From positions 1 to 9,092 of the forward strand of contig JAQUZU010000068.1 of the NCBI GenBank assembly GCA_028691175.1: a stretch of DNA of 9,092 bases. Direction: 5' to 3'. Made by a program: the position numbers and the translations under genes. The stretch is from Candidatus Kapaibacterium sp. Its GTDB lineage: Bacteria; Bacteroidota; Ignavibacteria; Kapaibacteriales; UBA2268. Each line of letters opens with the position of its first letter. Positions within the stretch are counted from its first letter, which is position 1. Below are positions 1 to 6,819 of this stretch, in pieces. Under the pieces are notes generated by a model. It had not been told where the DNA came from. It saw nothing but the letters and a program-made list of their open reading frames with translations, and did no database searches.

Positions 1-1863
1 GGTGTTGTCTGAAATTGTTTCTAAGCCCGAGCCGAGAGTTTCCTCGTTTGGTTTATGCACGATCATGTATTGTAATTGCAAATCCACATCTTTATATAAA
101 TTCCACTCCAAATCGAACCGCCCGAATACACCCTTCATATACAGCGGCTTAATTTGTGCACTCGAGTTCGCAAAAGTATTCAGCAGATAGCATGCCGAAT
201 CATACGAATCAGTACTGAAGACTGCTACGCTCCCGCCGACCGTAAGTCCCTTAAACAGCTTCCGTTGCTGTTCGTAGAGCAAAAGCCCGCCCGTCTCCGC
301 AGAACGACTCACATCGCATCGCAAATGATGGCTTCCGCCCTCTTTGGGGTTGAAATCGCAGTCAATCCGCAATTTATACACGCCCGAACTCCCGTCGTTT
401 TTGTTCTCATATTCCAGCCTCGCCCCCAGTTCTGTACTTTCATTCAGAGTGATAAACGCCCTCGCCTCGAGGTCTAAGCCCTTCACGGGAAAATCAACCG
501 AATACGTGCTCCGAAGTGTCTCGAAATAATCCGCCATAAACTCGAGCGTCCATAGTGAATCCATCTGCCGTGCAACCGCGAACCCTGCCCCGACCTCATT
601 GTTCAGATAAGTGTTTTCGAAAATATTTGTCCCGAATGGTGCCCGATAATCGTCCGAAAAGTACCTGAAATTTGCACTGAATACAGACTTCGGCACATAG
701 TATTTCGCCAATACCTGCCCGGCAAACTCGCCCCCGGACTCCGCAATTTCTCCGCCTATACACAGGCTGTCCGCCCAATACTGCATCGCAACCGACTGGA
801 ATACGGCACTCTTTCCGCGAATCATATAAGCCGATTCAGACATAACATCGCGATCATACCGCATCGAAAACGCCGAGTACATCGCCGAAAAATTCCGTGT
901 CGTTGCCTGCAAAAGCCCGCCCAACGCAGTTTCGCCCAGCACATTTTTTTTCGCAATCTCGCTCTCTGTTCGGAACAGATTCGACGTATATAGCGACGTA
1001 ACTTTTCCGCTGTCATTCATAGTTGCCGCACGCTCCGCGCTCGAACCGAACGCCATATACGAGAGATACAACCCTTTCGAAAGTGCTACGCCTCCGCTCA
1101 CCGCCGCACCGCGAAATGTCTTCGCGTTATAAGCCGATAAATCCGGCGAAATCTTGTTGTCGATTTCCGCATCCGAAGTAAGCAGCGCAGAATATTTGGA
1201 GGTGCAAAACGAATTGCCCAACGCAAGCCCAAAACCCGAATTAATCTTGAAATTGCCGATTATCACTCCGTGCGAGCCGAAATTCGCCGTCGCATAGCCT
1301 GCAAAATTGTCGACATAACTCGTCTCGCCTACATCTTTGTCGCTCGCGAACCCCAGCCCGTATCCGCCAATGCTCATGCGAAGTTTGTTGTTCAGCCCGA
1401 AGTTGTCGCCTTGATATTTTCCGTTCTCAAGTCCCCTCGTTTTCTGTAGCGGTCGGTCTGCAATCGCCCGAAACTTCACATAATTCTTCGCTTCGGTTCG
1501 CCCTTTTGTCCCGAATGCAATCTCCGCACATGTCCGCAAAATCGCCGCCTGTATATCGGAAAGTCCGGCCTCGCGGATAAGTTCGTCCGTCCCGATACTT
1601 GGTCTGTTTCGCAGTAACTTCTTGATTTCACGTGCCTTAACCAAATTAATGGTCGGCAATTGGGCAATCTCCGCGACTTCTGCTGTCAGGAGCGGAATTT
1701 TCTTGTTTGCCAGTGCGTCTATAAGTTCCAGCGTGCTTTCAATTTCGCTTATCTCGGTCTCGTTCTCTAAGAAATATTGCTCAATCTTTTGCCGATCATT
1801 TTCCTGCGACTGCGCGGTTATGCATAAAAAGCACAACATTAATATATATAGTCCTGCCTTCAT
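1..1863 (-). CDS. Helix-hairpin-helix / outer-membrane beta-barrel protein, C-terminus cut by window edge
   Basis: The minus-strand frame from the ATG at 1863-1861 is open for 621 codons and runs off position 1, so the gene is partial at its 3' end. Residues 1-20 are a signal peptide (MKAGLYILMLCFLCITAQSQ). An acidic helical stretch (about 21-55) precedes a helix-hairpin-helix pair of ComEA type at about 57-112 (AEIAQLPTINLVKAREIKKL, then DELIREAGLSDIQAAIL). The rest is beta-barrel-like: alternating strands and the landmarks FASDKDVGET, IIGNFKINSGFGLALG, TFRGAA and LFRTESEIAKKNVLGET. These match what I know of the Bacteroidota 'helix-hairpin-helix domain-containing' family of about 650-700 residues, whose role is not established. 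The first hairpin reads LPTIN rather than the usual LPGIG, so DNA binding is uncertain. The start overlaps the stop of the upstream barrel gene (ATGA), and a weak GAGAG lies 7 bases before it. Family assignment is firm; a DNA-uptake role would be inference. Confidence 0.85.
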   Translation of the reverse strand, partial: MKAGLYILMLCFLCITAQSQENDRQKIEQYFLENETEISEIESTLELIDALANKKIPLLTAEVAEIAQLPTINLVKAREIKKLLRNRPSIGTDELIREAGLSDIQAAILRTCAEIAFGTKGRTEAKNYVKFRAIADRPLQKTRGLENGKYQGDNFGLNNKLRMSIGGYGLGFASDKDVGETSYVDNFAGYATANFGSHGVIIGNFKINSGFGLALGNSFCTSKYSALLTSDAEIDNKISPDLSAYNAKTFRGAAVSGGVALSKGLYLSYMAFGSSAERAATMNDSGKVTSLYTSNLFRTESEIAKKNVLGETALGGLLQATTRNFSAMYSAFSMRYDRDVMSESAYMIRGKSAVFQSVAMQYWADSLCIGGEIAESGGEFAGQVLAKYYVPKSVFSANFRYFSDDYRAPFGTNIFENTYLNNEVGAGFAVARQMDSLWTLEFMADYFETLRSTYSVDFPVKGLDLEARAFITLNESTELGARLEYENKNDGSSGVYKLRIDCDFNPKEGGSHHLRCDVSRSAETGGLLLYEQQRKLFKGLTVGGSVAVFSTDSYDSACYLLNTFANSSAQIKPLYMKGVFGRFDLEWNLYKDVDLQLQYMIVHKPNEETLGSGLETISDNT

Positions 1864-2681
1864 AGATTCGCTCTCAACTGAATATATGACGAGAGTGCGA
1901 GCATCTCGGTTTTTTCGGCATTAACTGCAAAAGCGAACGTCTCGTTTAGTTTGATATATGCGCCCGCTTCAAGCGTGTTTGGCTCTGTCATAACTGCAAT
2001 TCTGAAGGCGATATTGTCGTTGATTATTGCTTTTGCGGCAACATAGAATTGTGAGGTTTCGTCCGGCAGGTAATTCGCCCCGACGTCAAAGGCGAATCTC
2101 TCCCACGCTCTCGTGCCGATTCCGGCACTTAATCTCTGCAATTTCGTGTGCTTATTGTCGTATTGATTTGCAAAATGTGAACTGATTCCTATCGTATATA
2201 TTTCCGAAATCGCCACAGACGTTCCAAGCGAAAGCGAATACGCCGCATAGTGATTCGCGTTCTTTATTCTAAAATTCGAGAACTCCGCACCTGCTCCGAG
2301 CGCCCAATTCTCCGTTATTCTGCCCGCAACTTTCGCAATATACGAATACTCGCTGAATATATCGCTAAATACTCCACACAGGCCGCCCTCCGCAAAGACA
2401 CCGCCGGGCATCTCTCCGCCTGCTAAAATCGACATAGGCTGCAGTTCTGCAGTCTGAAATTTATACGGGAAAATCTCCGCGAGAACCCGGTATCCGTCAT
2501 TTATAGCAATATTCGCAGGATTGCCTCTGCCCACAACAAAAAATTCCGTACACTCGGTCGCCGGATTAATCATTTGCATATATCGCGAAGCCTGCACAGC
2601 CGGAAGTTCGCCCCATGCAAGCAATATTGCCGGCACAAATGCTGTAATGAATTGTCCGAATACCCTGAATTGATTTTTCAA
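1860..2681 (-). CDS. Predicted outer-membrane beta-barrel protein (PorV/FadL-like, tentative), TTG start
   Basis: This is a 273-residue protein. The start is TTG at 2681-2679: no in-frame ATG lies nearby upstream, AAAGGA sits 5 bases before it, and it gives a good signal peptide (hydrophobic core FITAFVPAILLAW, possible cleavage after AVQA near residue 31). The next Met, around residue 34, would lose that peptide. The mature part is a run of amphipathic strands such as YSLSLGTSVAISEIYTIGIS and FAFDVGANYL, as in an outer-membrane barrel of perhaps 12-14 strands. Near the N-terminus GRGNPANIAI resembles the NPA motif that opens PorV/PorQ/FadL-type barrels; this is a motif impression, not a proven family. 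The stop overlaps the ATG of the helix-hairpin-helix barrel gene by four bases, so the two are probably translated together and may act together. It is transcribed divergently from porD. Function unknown. Confidence 0.8.
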   Translation of the reverse strand: MKNQFRVFGQFITAFVPAILLAWGELPAVQASRYMQMINPATECTEFFVVGRGNPANIAINDGYRVLAEIFPYKFQTAELQPMSILAGGEMPGGVFAEGGLCGVFSDIFSEYSYIAKVAGRITENWALGAGAEFSNFRIKNANHYAAYSLSLGTSVAISEIYTIGISSHFANQYDNKHTKLQRLSAGIGTRAWERFAFDVGANYLPDETSQFYVAAKAIINDNIAFRIAVMTEPNTLEAGAYIKLNETFAFAVNAEKTEMLALSSYIQLRANL

Positions 2682-2686
2682 AATAT

Positions 2687-2692
2687 TCCTTT
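2687..2692 (-). promoter_or_regulatory. Ribosome binding site deciding the TTG start of the 273-residue barrel gene
   Basis: On the minus strand AAAGGA is followed by five bases and then TTG. It supports a TTG start at 2681 over the ATG about 33 codons further in. Such a clear Shine-Dalgarno match stands out beside porD, which has none. Confidence 0.6.
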
Positions 2693-2721
2693 GCTCAATC
2701 CGTCTATATTTTGTAAATTTG
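2690..2721 (+). promoter_or_regulatory. Bacteroidota-type promoter for porD
   Basis: TTTG at 2690-2693 and TAAATTTG at 2714-2721 are separated by 20 bases. This is a full match to the Bacteroidota vegetative consensus (-33 TTTG, -7 TAnnTTTG) at the expected spacing. Transcription would start near 2725-2728, leaving a leader of about 35 bases before the porD ATG at 2762. No start site has been mapped; the call rests on the motif and its position. Confidence 0.6.
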
Positions 2722-2727
2722 TATCTG

Positions 2728-2757
2728 CAAATATAAACAAAAAACTAAAAAAACAAA
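2728..2757 (-). promoter_or_regulatory. Bacteroidota-type promoter for the leftward barrel genes
   Basis: Read on the minus strand, TTTG (2757-2754), an 18-base spacer and TATATTTG (2735-2728) match the -33/-7 consensus. The start would be near 2721-2724, about 40 bases before the TTG start at 2681. The element lies in the porD leader and faces the porD promoter, so the two probably cannot be occupied at the same time. The A-rich surroundings make chance matches easier for the -33 half. Confidence 0.5.
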
Positions 2758-2761
2758 AGAC

Positions 2762-3679
2762 ATGAAAAAAATACTTATGATGGCACTTGCATTCGTAATG
2801 GGTGCATGGACATGCGTTGCACAGGAAATTTCTTGCGACGTAACCGTCAATATGGAGCAGGTCGGATTCGAAAACCGTAACTACGTCAGCAGTCTCGAAA
2901 GAGATGTCGAGAGTTACATCAACAACCAACGCTTCACAGATGAGGACTGGGAGGGCGACCCGATTAAAGTAGAAATGCAAATCGTACTTGCCGGTGGCAC
3001 AAGAAATGTTTTTGCGGCACGAGTGCTTATAAATGCAGTACGCACGCTGGACGGTCCGGACGAAATCCCGAGCGTAAGCCCTACAATGCGAATTTATGAC
3101 GATACATGGCAATTCGAATACAATAATGGCGCCAATCTGACCTATAATCCCATGCGCTACGACCGCTTTACAAGTTTCATAGACTACTATATGCTGATGA
3201 TTATCGGCTTAGATGCAGACACTTATGCGGCAAGTGGTGGCACTGCCATTTTCTCTAAAGCACGCAATCTCGCTGTACAAGCCGGTGCTGCAGGTGCTGC
3301 AGGCTTCGAAACAAACAAACAGCCGTCGGAATTTAACAAGTACAACTTTGCAAACGAAGTAACCGACATGCGCCTCGAAGAAGTGCGCCGCCTGATTTTC
3401 GCGTATTACGTGAATGGTATGGACATAATCGGCTTCGACCGTGCAAAAGGCATCGCGGAAATTAAAAACATACTGCTGGATATGGCAGATTACAAACGCA
3501 ATAGAATGGTGAATCACAGCCTCCTTTTACAAGTATTTTTCGAGGCTAAGTTTCAGGAAATTGCCGCTATGTTCAATGGTACCGACGACGAAGAGTTCTT
3601 CACGGAGTTGATGTTTCTCGACCCGTCGAACAGTTTGACTTATCAGCAAGCCCGCGAAGGAAAATTCATTCGTAATTAA
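2762..3679 (+). CDS. porD: Type IX secretion system protein PorD (DUF4835 family)
   Basis: A 305-residue exported protein, close to the usual length of about 300. Residues 1-20 are a signal peptide (MKKILMMALAFVMGAWTCVA) with likely cleavage before QE. The body carries the family's recognisable landmarks in order: an N-terminal DVTVN strand after the signal, INNQRFTDEDW near 53-63, the motif GLDADTYAASGGTAIFSKA around 149-167, and then a helical C-terminal half (RLEEVRRLIFAYYVNGMDII, later DMADYKRNRM). PorD is a T9SS accessory component of the periplasm or outer membrane, needed for export of CTD-bearing proteins in some Bacteroidota; its exact role is poorly defined. No Shine-Dalgarno precedes the ATG, only an A-rich leader, which is common in this phylum. 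The next gene, 42 bases downstream with no terminator between, encodes a probable T9SS cargo. In many Bacteroidota I recall this gene beside coaBC and recN, which are absent here. Confidence 0.85.
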   Translation: MKKILMMALAFVMGAWTCVAQEISCDVTVNMEQVGFENRNYVSSLERDVESYINNQRFTDEDWEGDPIKVEMQIVLAGGTRNVFAARVLINAVRTLDGPDEIPSVSPTMRIYDDTWQFEYNNGANLTYNPMRYDRFTSFIDYYMLMIIGLDADTYAASGGTAIFSKARNLAVQAGAAGAAGFETNKQPSEFNKYNFANEVTDMRLEEVRRLIFAYYVNGMDIIGFDRAKGIAEIKNILLDMADYKRNRMVNHSLLLQVFFEAKFQEIAAMFNGTDDEEFFTELMFLDPSNSLTYQQAREGKFIRN

Positions 3680-3711
3680 GCAAACAACAAATAATATTTT
3701 ATAACAATATT

Positions 3712-3715
3712 GGAG
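3712..3715 (+). promoter_or_regulatory. Ribosome binding site deciding ATG 3722 for the T9SS cargo gene
   Basis: GGAG lies six bases before ATG 3722. It overlaps the alternative TTG start at 3710, which therefore has no usable binding site of its own. Confidence 0.6.
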
Positions 3716-3721
3716 ATCAAT

Positions 3722-6484
3722 ATGAAAAAGATTTTTTCTCTCTTATGCCTGATGGCGTTAGTGCTTACAAGTCTTAACACATCGGCAAGCTCACCGAAGA
3801 AAGTCTTACTCGAAGGTTTTACCAGTTCAAGTTGCAGTCCTTGCGCTCAAATGTTCCCGACCTGGGATGCAAATGTGGTACAAGCGCTTGATGTGCTTAT
3901 TCCTATCAAATATCACACTTCCTGGCCTCTTCCGGAAGATCCGATGTACACGATATCTGCAGCCGTTAGCTCTACACGTACTTCTTATTACAGTATGACT
4001 GCCGTACCGGGCTACTGCAAAGCCGGTGCTGTTGTGGAAATGACTGAGGCAAATATTGAGAATTGGTATAATCCCGCATTAAATCACGATGAATTGTTGG
4101 CGGCTACTTCCCCGATTACTCTTGAAATTACTCAGGTAAATCAGGGACAGACCGTTAATGTAAGCGTAAAAGTATCTTCGGACAACGAACTCGCCGGACA
4201 AATGCTGCGCGTTGCCTTGGTTGAACCTGTCGTATATTACGAAGGTGCTAACGGCATTACCGAACACGAATGGGTTGTTCGCACAATGCTCCCGAATGCT
4301 CAAGGCTCTGTTTTAACACTTGCAGCCGGCGCTTCTACTACAGTAGAATTGTCTACAACTCTCGCCGCAGCTCTTGCTTCGAAGAATCTCTATGTAGTCG
4401 CATTTGTTCAAGATGACGCCTCTAAAGATGTTATGCAGGCAGCAACCAACATCGACAGCCGCCAAGCTATTGCAAAAGTAACTACAGTTCAATCTCAAGC
4501 CGACGGTATTCCGCGTAACGGTTTCAGAACAAAAGTTGCAACAGTAAAGAACGATGGTAATTTCACTGAAACATTTGCTTTAACCGCAACACAATTAAAC
4601 GATGACGTTGATTGCACAGTTTCGCTCGACAAAACTTCGGTTACACTCGAACCGGGTGCTTCTGAAGACATTACTCTCAATGTAAATGCCGGTGCAAATG
4701 CCTTCTATACCAGCATTTATGTAGTCGCAACTCCGCAATCGAACGAGCGTTTCGCAGTAGCGGACGCCGTTACATTCGACTTCCTGACTAACGACGCAAA
4801 ATATGCAGTTTATTACGGCTATGGCAATACAACTTCTTTTGCTTATGAAATGATGAAAGCAGATGAGCGTTATAACAAAGATCTCGTTTATATTCCGCAA
4901 TACTCGGACATCTTTACCCGATTTAATCCGACTCAGTTTGACCTCGCAATCATCGGTTTCAACGCAAATAACTACTCTTCATTTATAAGTGGTATCGGCT
5001 CTAGGGCTGTTGTTGCAGCCGAGGATATGCTCGATGCAGGTAAACGCGTACTCTTTACTGCAGAGTTCGGAATGTCTCTTTTCAACAGAACAGATATTTC
5101 TGTTGCAGCAGCAATCAAAAACTTTGCTCGCGAACGCATTAACACAAGTGGTGCGACTGCTCTTGCACGCTATACAGCAGATGCTAACGGAAATGTAACA
5201 GCAATCAAAACATTTACACTTAACGGCTTCTCTTCCGATCCGATTGGTAGCAGTATTAACTCAATTACCTGCAACCAGTACAGCCAGGCATATCCGTACT
5301 TTAATTTAATTAATGAAGCATTAGAAACCGAGACTAACGAACTCGGCAACATTACTCCGTTCTGCTATTACGACGGCGACCAAACTAAAATCGCAGGCGT
5401 TAAAGGCGAATACGCTGCAGGCAGATTAGTTTATACTTCATTCGGATTTGATGCGATTTCTAACACAACTACCCGCAACACCGTAATCGACAACATCATT
5501 ACCTGGCTCTTAAGCGACGTATCGGATCTCCCGACAATCCAGGTTTCAAACGATTATATCGACTTCGGCGAAGTACTTATCGGCGAAACAGCTGCTCAAG
5601 AAATTACAATCACAAACAATGGTTCGCAGCCACTCGTCATCGACAGAATGGAATACGACGGTGCAGATGAATTTACTATGTCTCTGCCGGAGAACATTTC
5701 CTTGGGCTTAGGCGATTCATACACTCTGACTATCGGCTATACTCCGACAAACACAAAAGATTCTTACGGTACCCTGACAATTTACTCTAACGCAACCTTA
5801 GCACCGGAATTCTATATTTCATTCGAAGGTATTGGCGTATCCGAACAAGAAATGCCGACTGCAGTTCTCTCTGAAAATGCACTTGATTTCGGCGAAATCG
5901 AAGTAATGGAAACCAAAGAATTGACTATCAAATTATCAAATACCGGTAACGGTCCGCTTACAGTTCAAAGTATCACATTCTCTATGAATAATCCGGCTGT
6001 ATTCGAAGTTACTCAGGGCGGAGACGCTCCTTATACATTAGAAGCAGGCGACAGCGAAGATCTTGTAGTTCTCTTCCAACCGTTTGCAGCAGTTCAATAC
6101 ACCGGCGTTCTTGATATTCAAACCAACGATCCGAAAAACCAGATTATGCAAGTCAACCTGACAGGTCTCGGCAAAGAAGATCCGGGCGAAGATGGCGTTA
6201 AAGAAGTATCCGCTCAAAATGGCAACTTCACTATGCGCGTGCTTCCTAATCCGGTATCGGCACAGGGCTCGATTGAATTTTCAGCACTTAATAACCCGAT
6301 GAACGTAGAACTTTCCGTAATGGACGCTGCAGGCAGAATAGTTAATTCTATCTATTCCGCAAACGCAATTCTCGGAAATGTCAGCATTCCGCTGAACGTA
6401 AATAACTACGCTAACGGTTTTTACACAATTATCGGAACAATTAACGGCGAACAAGTCAATTTACCTTTGATTATCCGCAAATAA
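3722..6484 (+). CDS. Multidomain T9SS-secreted protein: Omp28/thioredoxin-like, GATase-like, two ASH repeats, type A sorting domain
   Basis: A 920-residue secreted protein. I place the start at ATG 3722, with GGAG six bases upstream and MKKIFSLLCLMALVLTSLNT as signal peptide; an in-frame TTG at 3710 would put four extra residues in front of it. Domains in order: an Omp28-like thioredoxin fold, residues 25 to about 110 (KVLLEGFTSSSCSPCAQM), with the CSPC pair at Cys38/Cys41 and a probable cis-Pro at 96 (TAVPGY); the strand-rich Omp28 remainder to about 250; an immunoglobulin-like segment to about 350; a Rossmann-like, glutamine-amidotransferase-type domain, about 356-600, ending RLVYTSFGFDAI...WLL; two ASH-type repeats, each opening with DFGE; and a T9SS type A sorting domain, about 839-920 (RVLPNPVSAQGSIEF...). 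It should be exported by Sec, then by T9SS. Substrate and function are unknown. Very probably co-transcribed with porD and ended by the terminator at 6506. Confidence 0.85.
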   Translation: MKKIFSLLCLMALVLTSLNTSASSPKKVLLEGFTSSSCSPCAQMFPTWDANVVQALDVLIPIKYHTSWPLPEDPMYTISAAVSSTRTSYYSMTAVPGYCKAGAVVEMTEANIENWYNPALNHDELLAATSPITLEITQVNQGQTVNVSVKVSSDNELAGQMLRVALVEPVVYYEGANGITEHEWVVRTMLPNAQGSVLTLAAGASTTVELSTTLAAALASKNLYVVAFVQDDASKDVMQAATNIDSRQAIAKVTTVQSQADGIPRNGFRTKVATVKNDGNFTETFALTATQLNDDVDCTVSLDKTSVTLEPGASEDITLNVNAGANAFYTSIYVVATPQSNERFAVADAVTFDFLTNDAKYAVYYGYGNTTSFAYEMMKADERYNKDLVYIPQYSDIFTRFNPTQFDLAIIGFNANNYSSFISGIGSRAVVAAEDMLDAGKRVLFTAEFGMSLFNRTDISVAAAIKNFARERINTSGATALARYTADANGNVTAIKTFTLNGFSSDPIGSSINSITCNQYSQAYPYFNLINEALETETNELGNITPFCYYDGDQTKIAGVKGEYAAGRLVYTSFGFDAISNTTTRNTVIDNIITWLLSDVSDLPTIQVSNDYIDFGEVLIGETAAQEITITNNGSQPLVIDRMEYDGADEFTMSLPENISLGLGDSYTLTIGYTPTNTKDSYGTLTIYSNATLAPEFYISFEGIGVSEQEMPTAVLSENALDFGEIEVMETKELTIKLSNTGNGPLTVQSITFSMNNPAVFEVTQGGDAPYTLEAGDSEDLVVLFQPFAAVQYTGVLDIQTNDPKNQIMQVNLTGLGKEDPGEDGVKEVSAQNGNFTMRVLPNPVSAQGSIEFSALNNPMNVELSVMDAAGRIVNSIYSANAILGNVSIPLNVNNYANGFYTIIGTINGEQVNLPLIIRK
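5530..6174 (+). repeat. Two tandem ASH/choice-of-anchor-D protein repeats
   Basis: Two units of about 100 residues, roughly 5530-5844 and 5860-6174, share the same skeleton: DFGEV or DFGEI, then a short E-T segment, then TITNNGSQPLVI or TIKLSNTGNGPLTV, an acidic 'AGDSEDL' or 'GLGDSYTL' turn, and a closing FEGIGV or LTGLG. This is the pattern of the ASPM/SPD-2/Hydin-like immunoglobulin fold common as a spacer before T9SS sorting domains. The repetition is seen at protein level; the DNA copies have diverged. Confidence 0.75.
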
Positions 6485-6505
6485 TTTTTTCTGTAATTCG
6501 TCTAT

Positions 6506-6544
6506 AGAGGTAAGTCGGAGTTTTTCCGGCTTATCTCTTTTTTT
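6506..6544 (+). terminator. Intrinsic terminator after the porD-cargo unit
   Basis: A 13-base stem (6506-6518 with 6526-6538, eleven Watson-Crick pairs and two G-T wobbles) encloses a seven-base loop and runs into T's at 6538-6544. It lies 22 bases past the stop codon of the cargo gene. This is the clearest terminator in the window and separates the porD unit from the 6622-9092 cluster. Confidence 0.9.
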
Positions 6545-6621
6545 ATGAAAAAAAGTAAAACATGCACCGACGCAAAAATGTTATAAAGTGTTTGCAACGG
6601 TAGAATAATTAGGAGCACGGC

Positions 6622-6807
6622 ATGAACAATATAAAGAATATACTCGGAGTAATCGTCTCCGTTATCATCGCAATAATAGCCATTCGCTTGATATTTTGGG
6701 TATTTAGTGTTGTATTCAGTTTGGTTTGGATGATTGTAACGTTAGTTCTCGTCTGCGGACTTGCCGCGATAATTTACGCGTTCATTAAGCGCACATTTAG
6801 AAAATAA
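6622..6807 (+). CDS. Small two-helix membrane protein, function unknown
   Basis: A 61-residue, strongly hydrophobic protein. Two membrane helices are likely, about residues 7-30 (ILGVIVSVIIAIIAIRLIFW) and 33-54 (FSLVWMIVTLVLVCGLAAII), with a short turn between and a basic tail KRTFRK that should stay in the cytoplasm. AGGAG at 6611-6615 lies six bases before the ATG, a strong ribosome binding site that favours a real gene. It follows the terminator by 77 bases, so it should be the first gene of a new transcript, and the barrel gene starts 12 bases after its stop. I saw no convincing promoter in 6545-6610. I do not recognise a family; the start signal, the membrane topology and the tight spacing are the evidence. 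Confidence 0.75.
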   Translation: MNNIKNILGVIVSVIIAIIAIRLIFWVFSVVFSLVWMIVTLVLVCGLAAIIYAFIKRTFRK

Positions 6808-6819
6808 TGGAACCACCAC

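Noticed and set aside
154..477. 107-residue plus-strand open frame opposite the helix-hairpin-helix barrel gene
   Set aside because: It lies entirely antisense to a continuous 621-codon coding frame with clear family landmarks. It has no ribosome binding site and its residue composition is unlike a real protein. The other short plus-strand frames in 1-1924 are rejected on the same grounds.
2678..3112. 144-residue minus-strand frame over the start of porD
   Set aside because: It is the shadow of porD in another frame and crosses the divergent promoter region; it is Cys- and His-rich in the way antisense frames often are.
3693..3711. Repeated AATATT pair between porD and the cargo gene
   Set aside because: It is a short AT-rich coincidence with no T-run for a terminator and no match to TAnnTTTG for a promoter.
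3833..3844. CSPC in the cargo protein as a lipoprotein or metal site
   Set aside because: The motif sits in a thioredoxin-like context (strand, CxxC, helix, later cis-Pro), which explains it better. No lipobox is present at the end of the signal peptide.
6601..6606. TAGAAT as a sigma-70-like -10 box for the small membrane protein gene
   Set aside because: It is only a few bases before the ribosome binding site, so the transcript would begin at or inside it. No -35 partner is seen at the right spacing.
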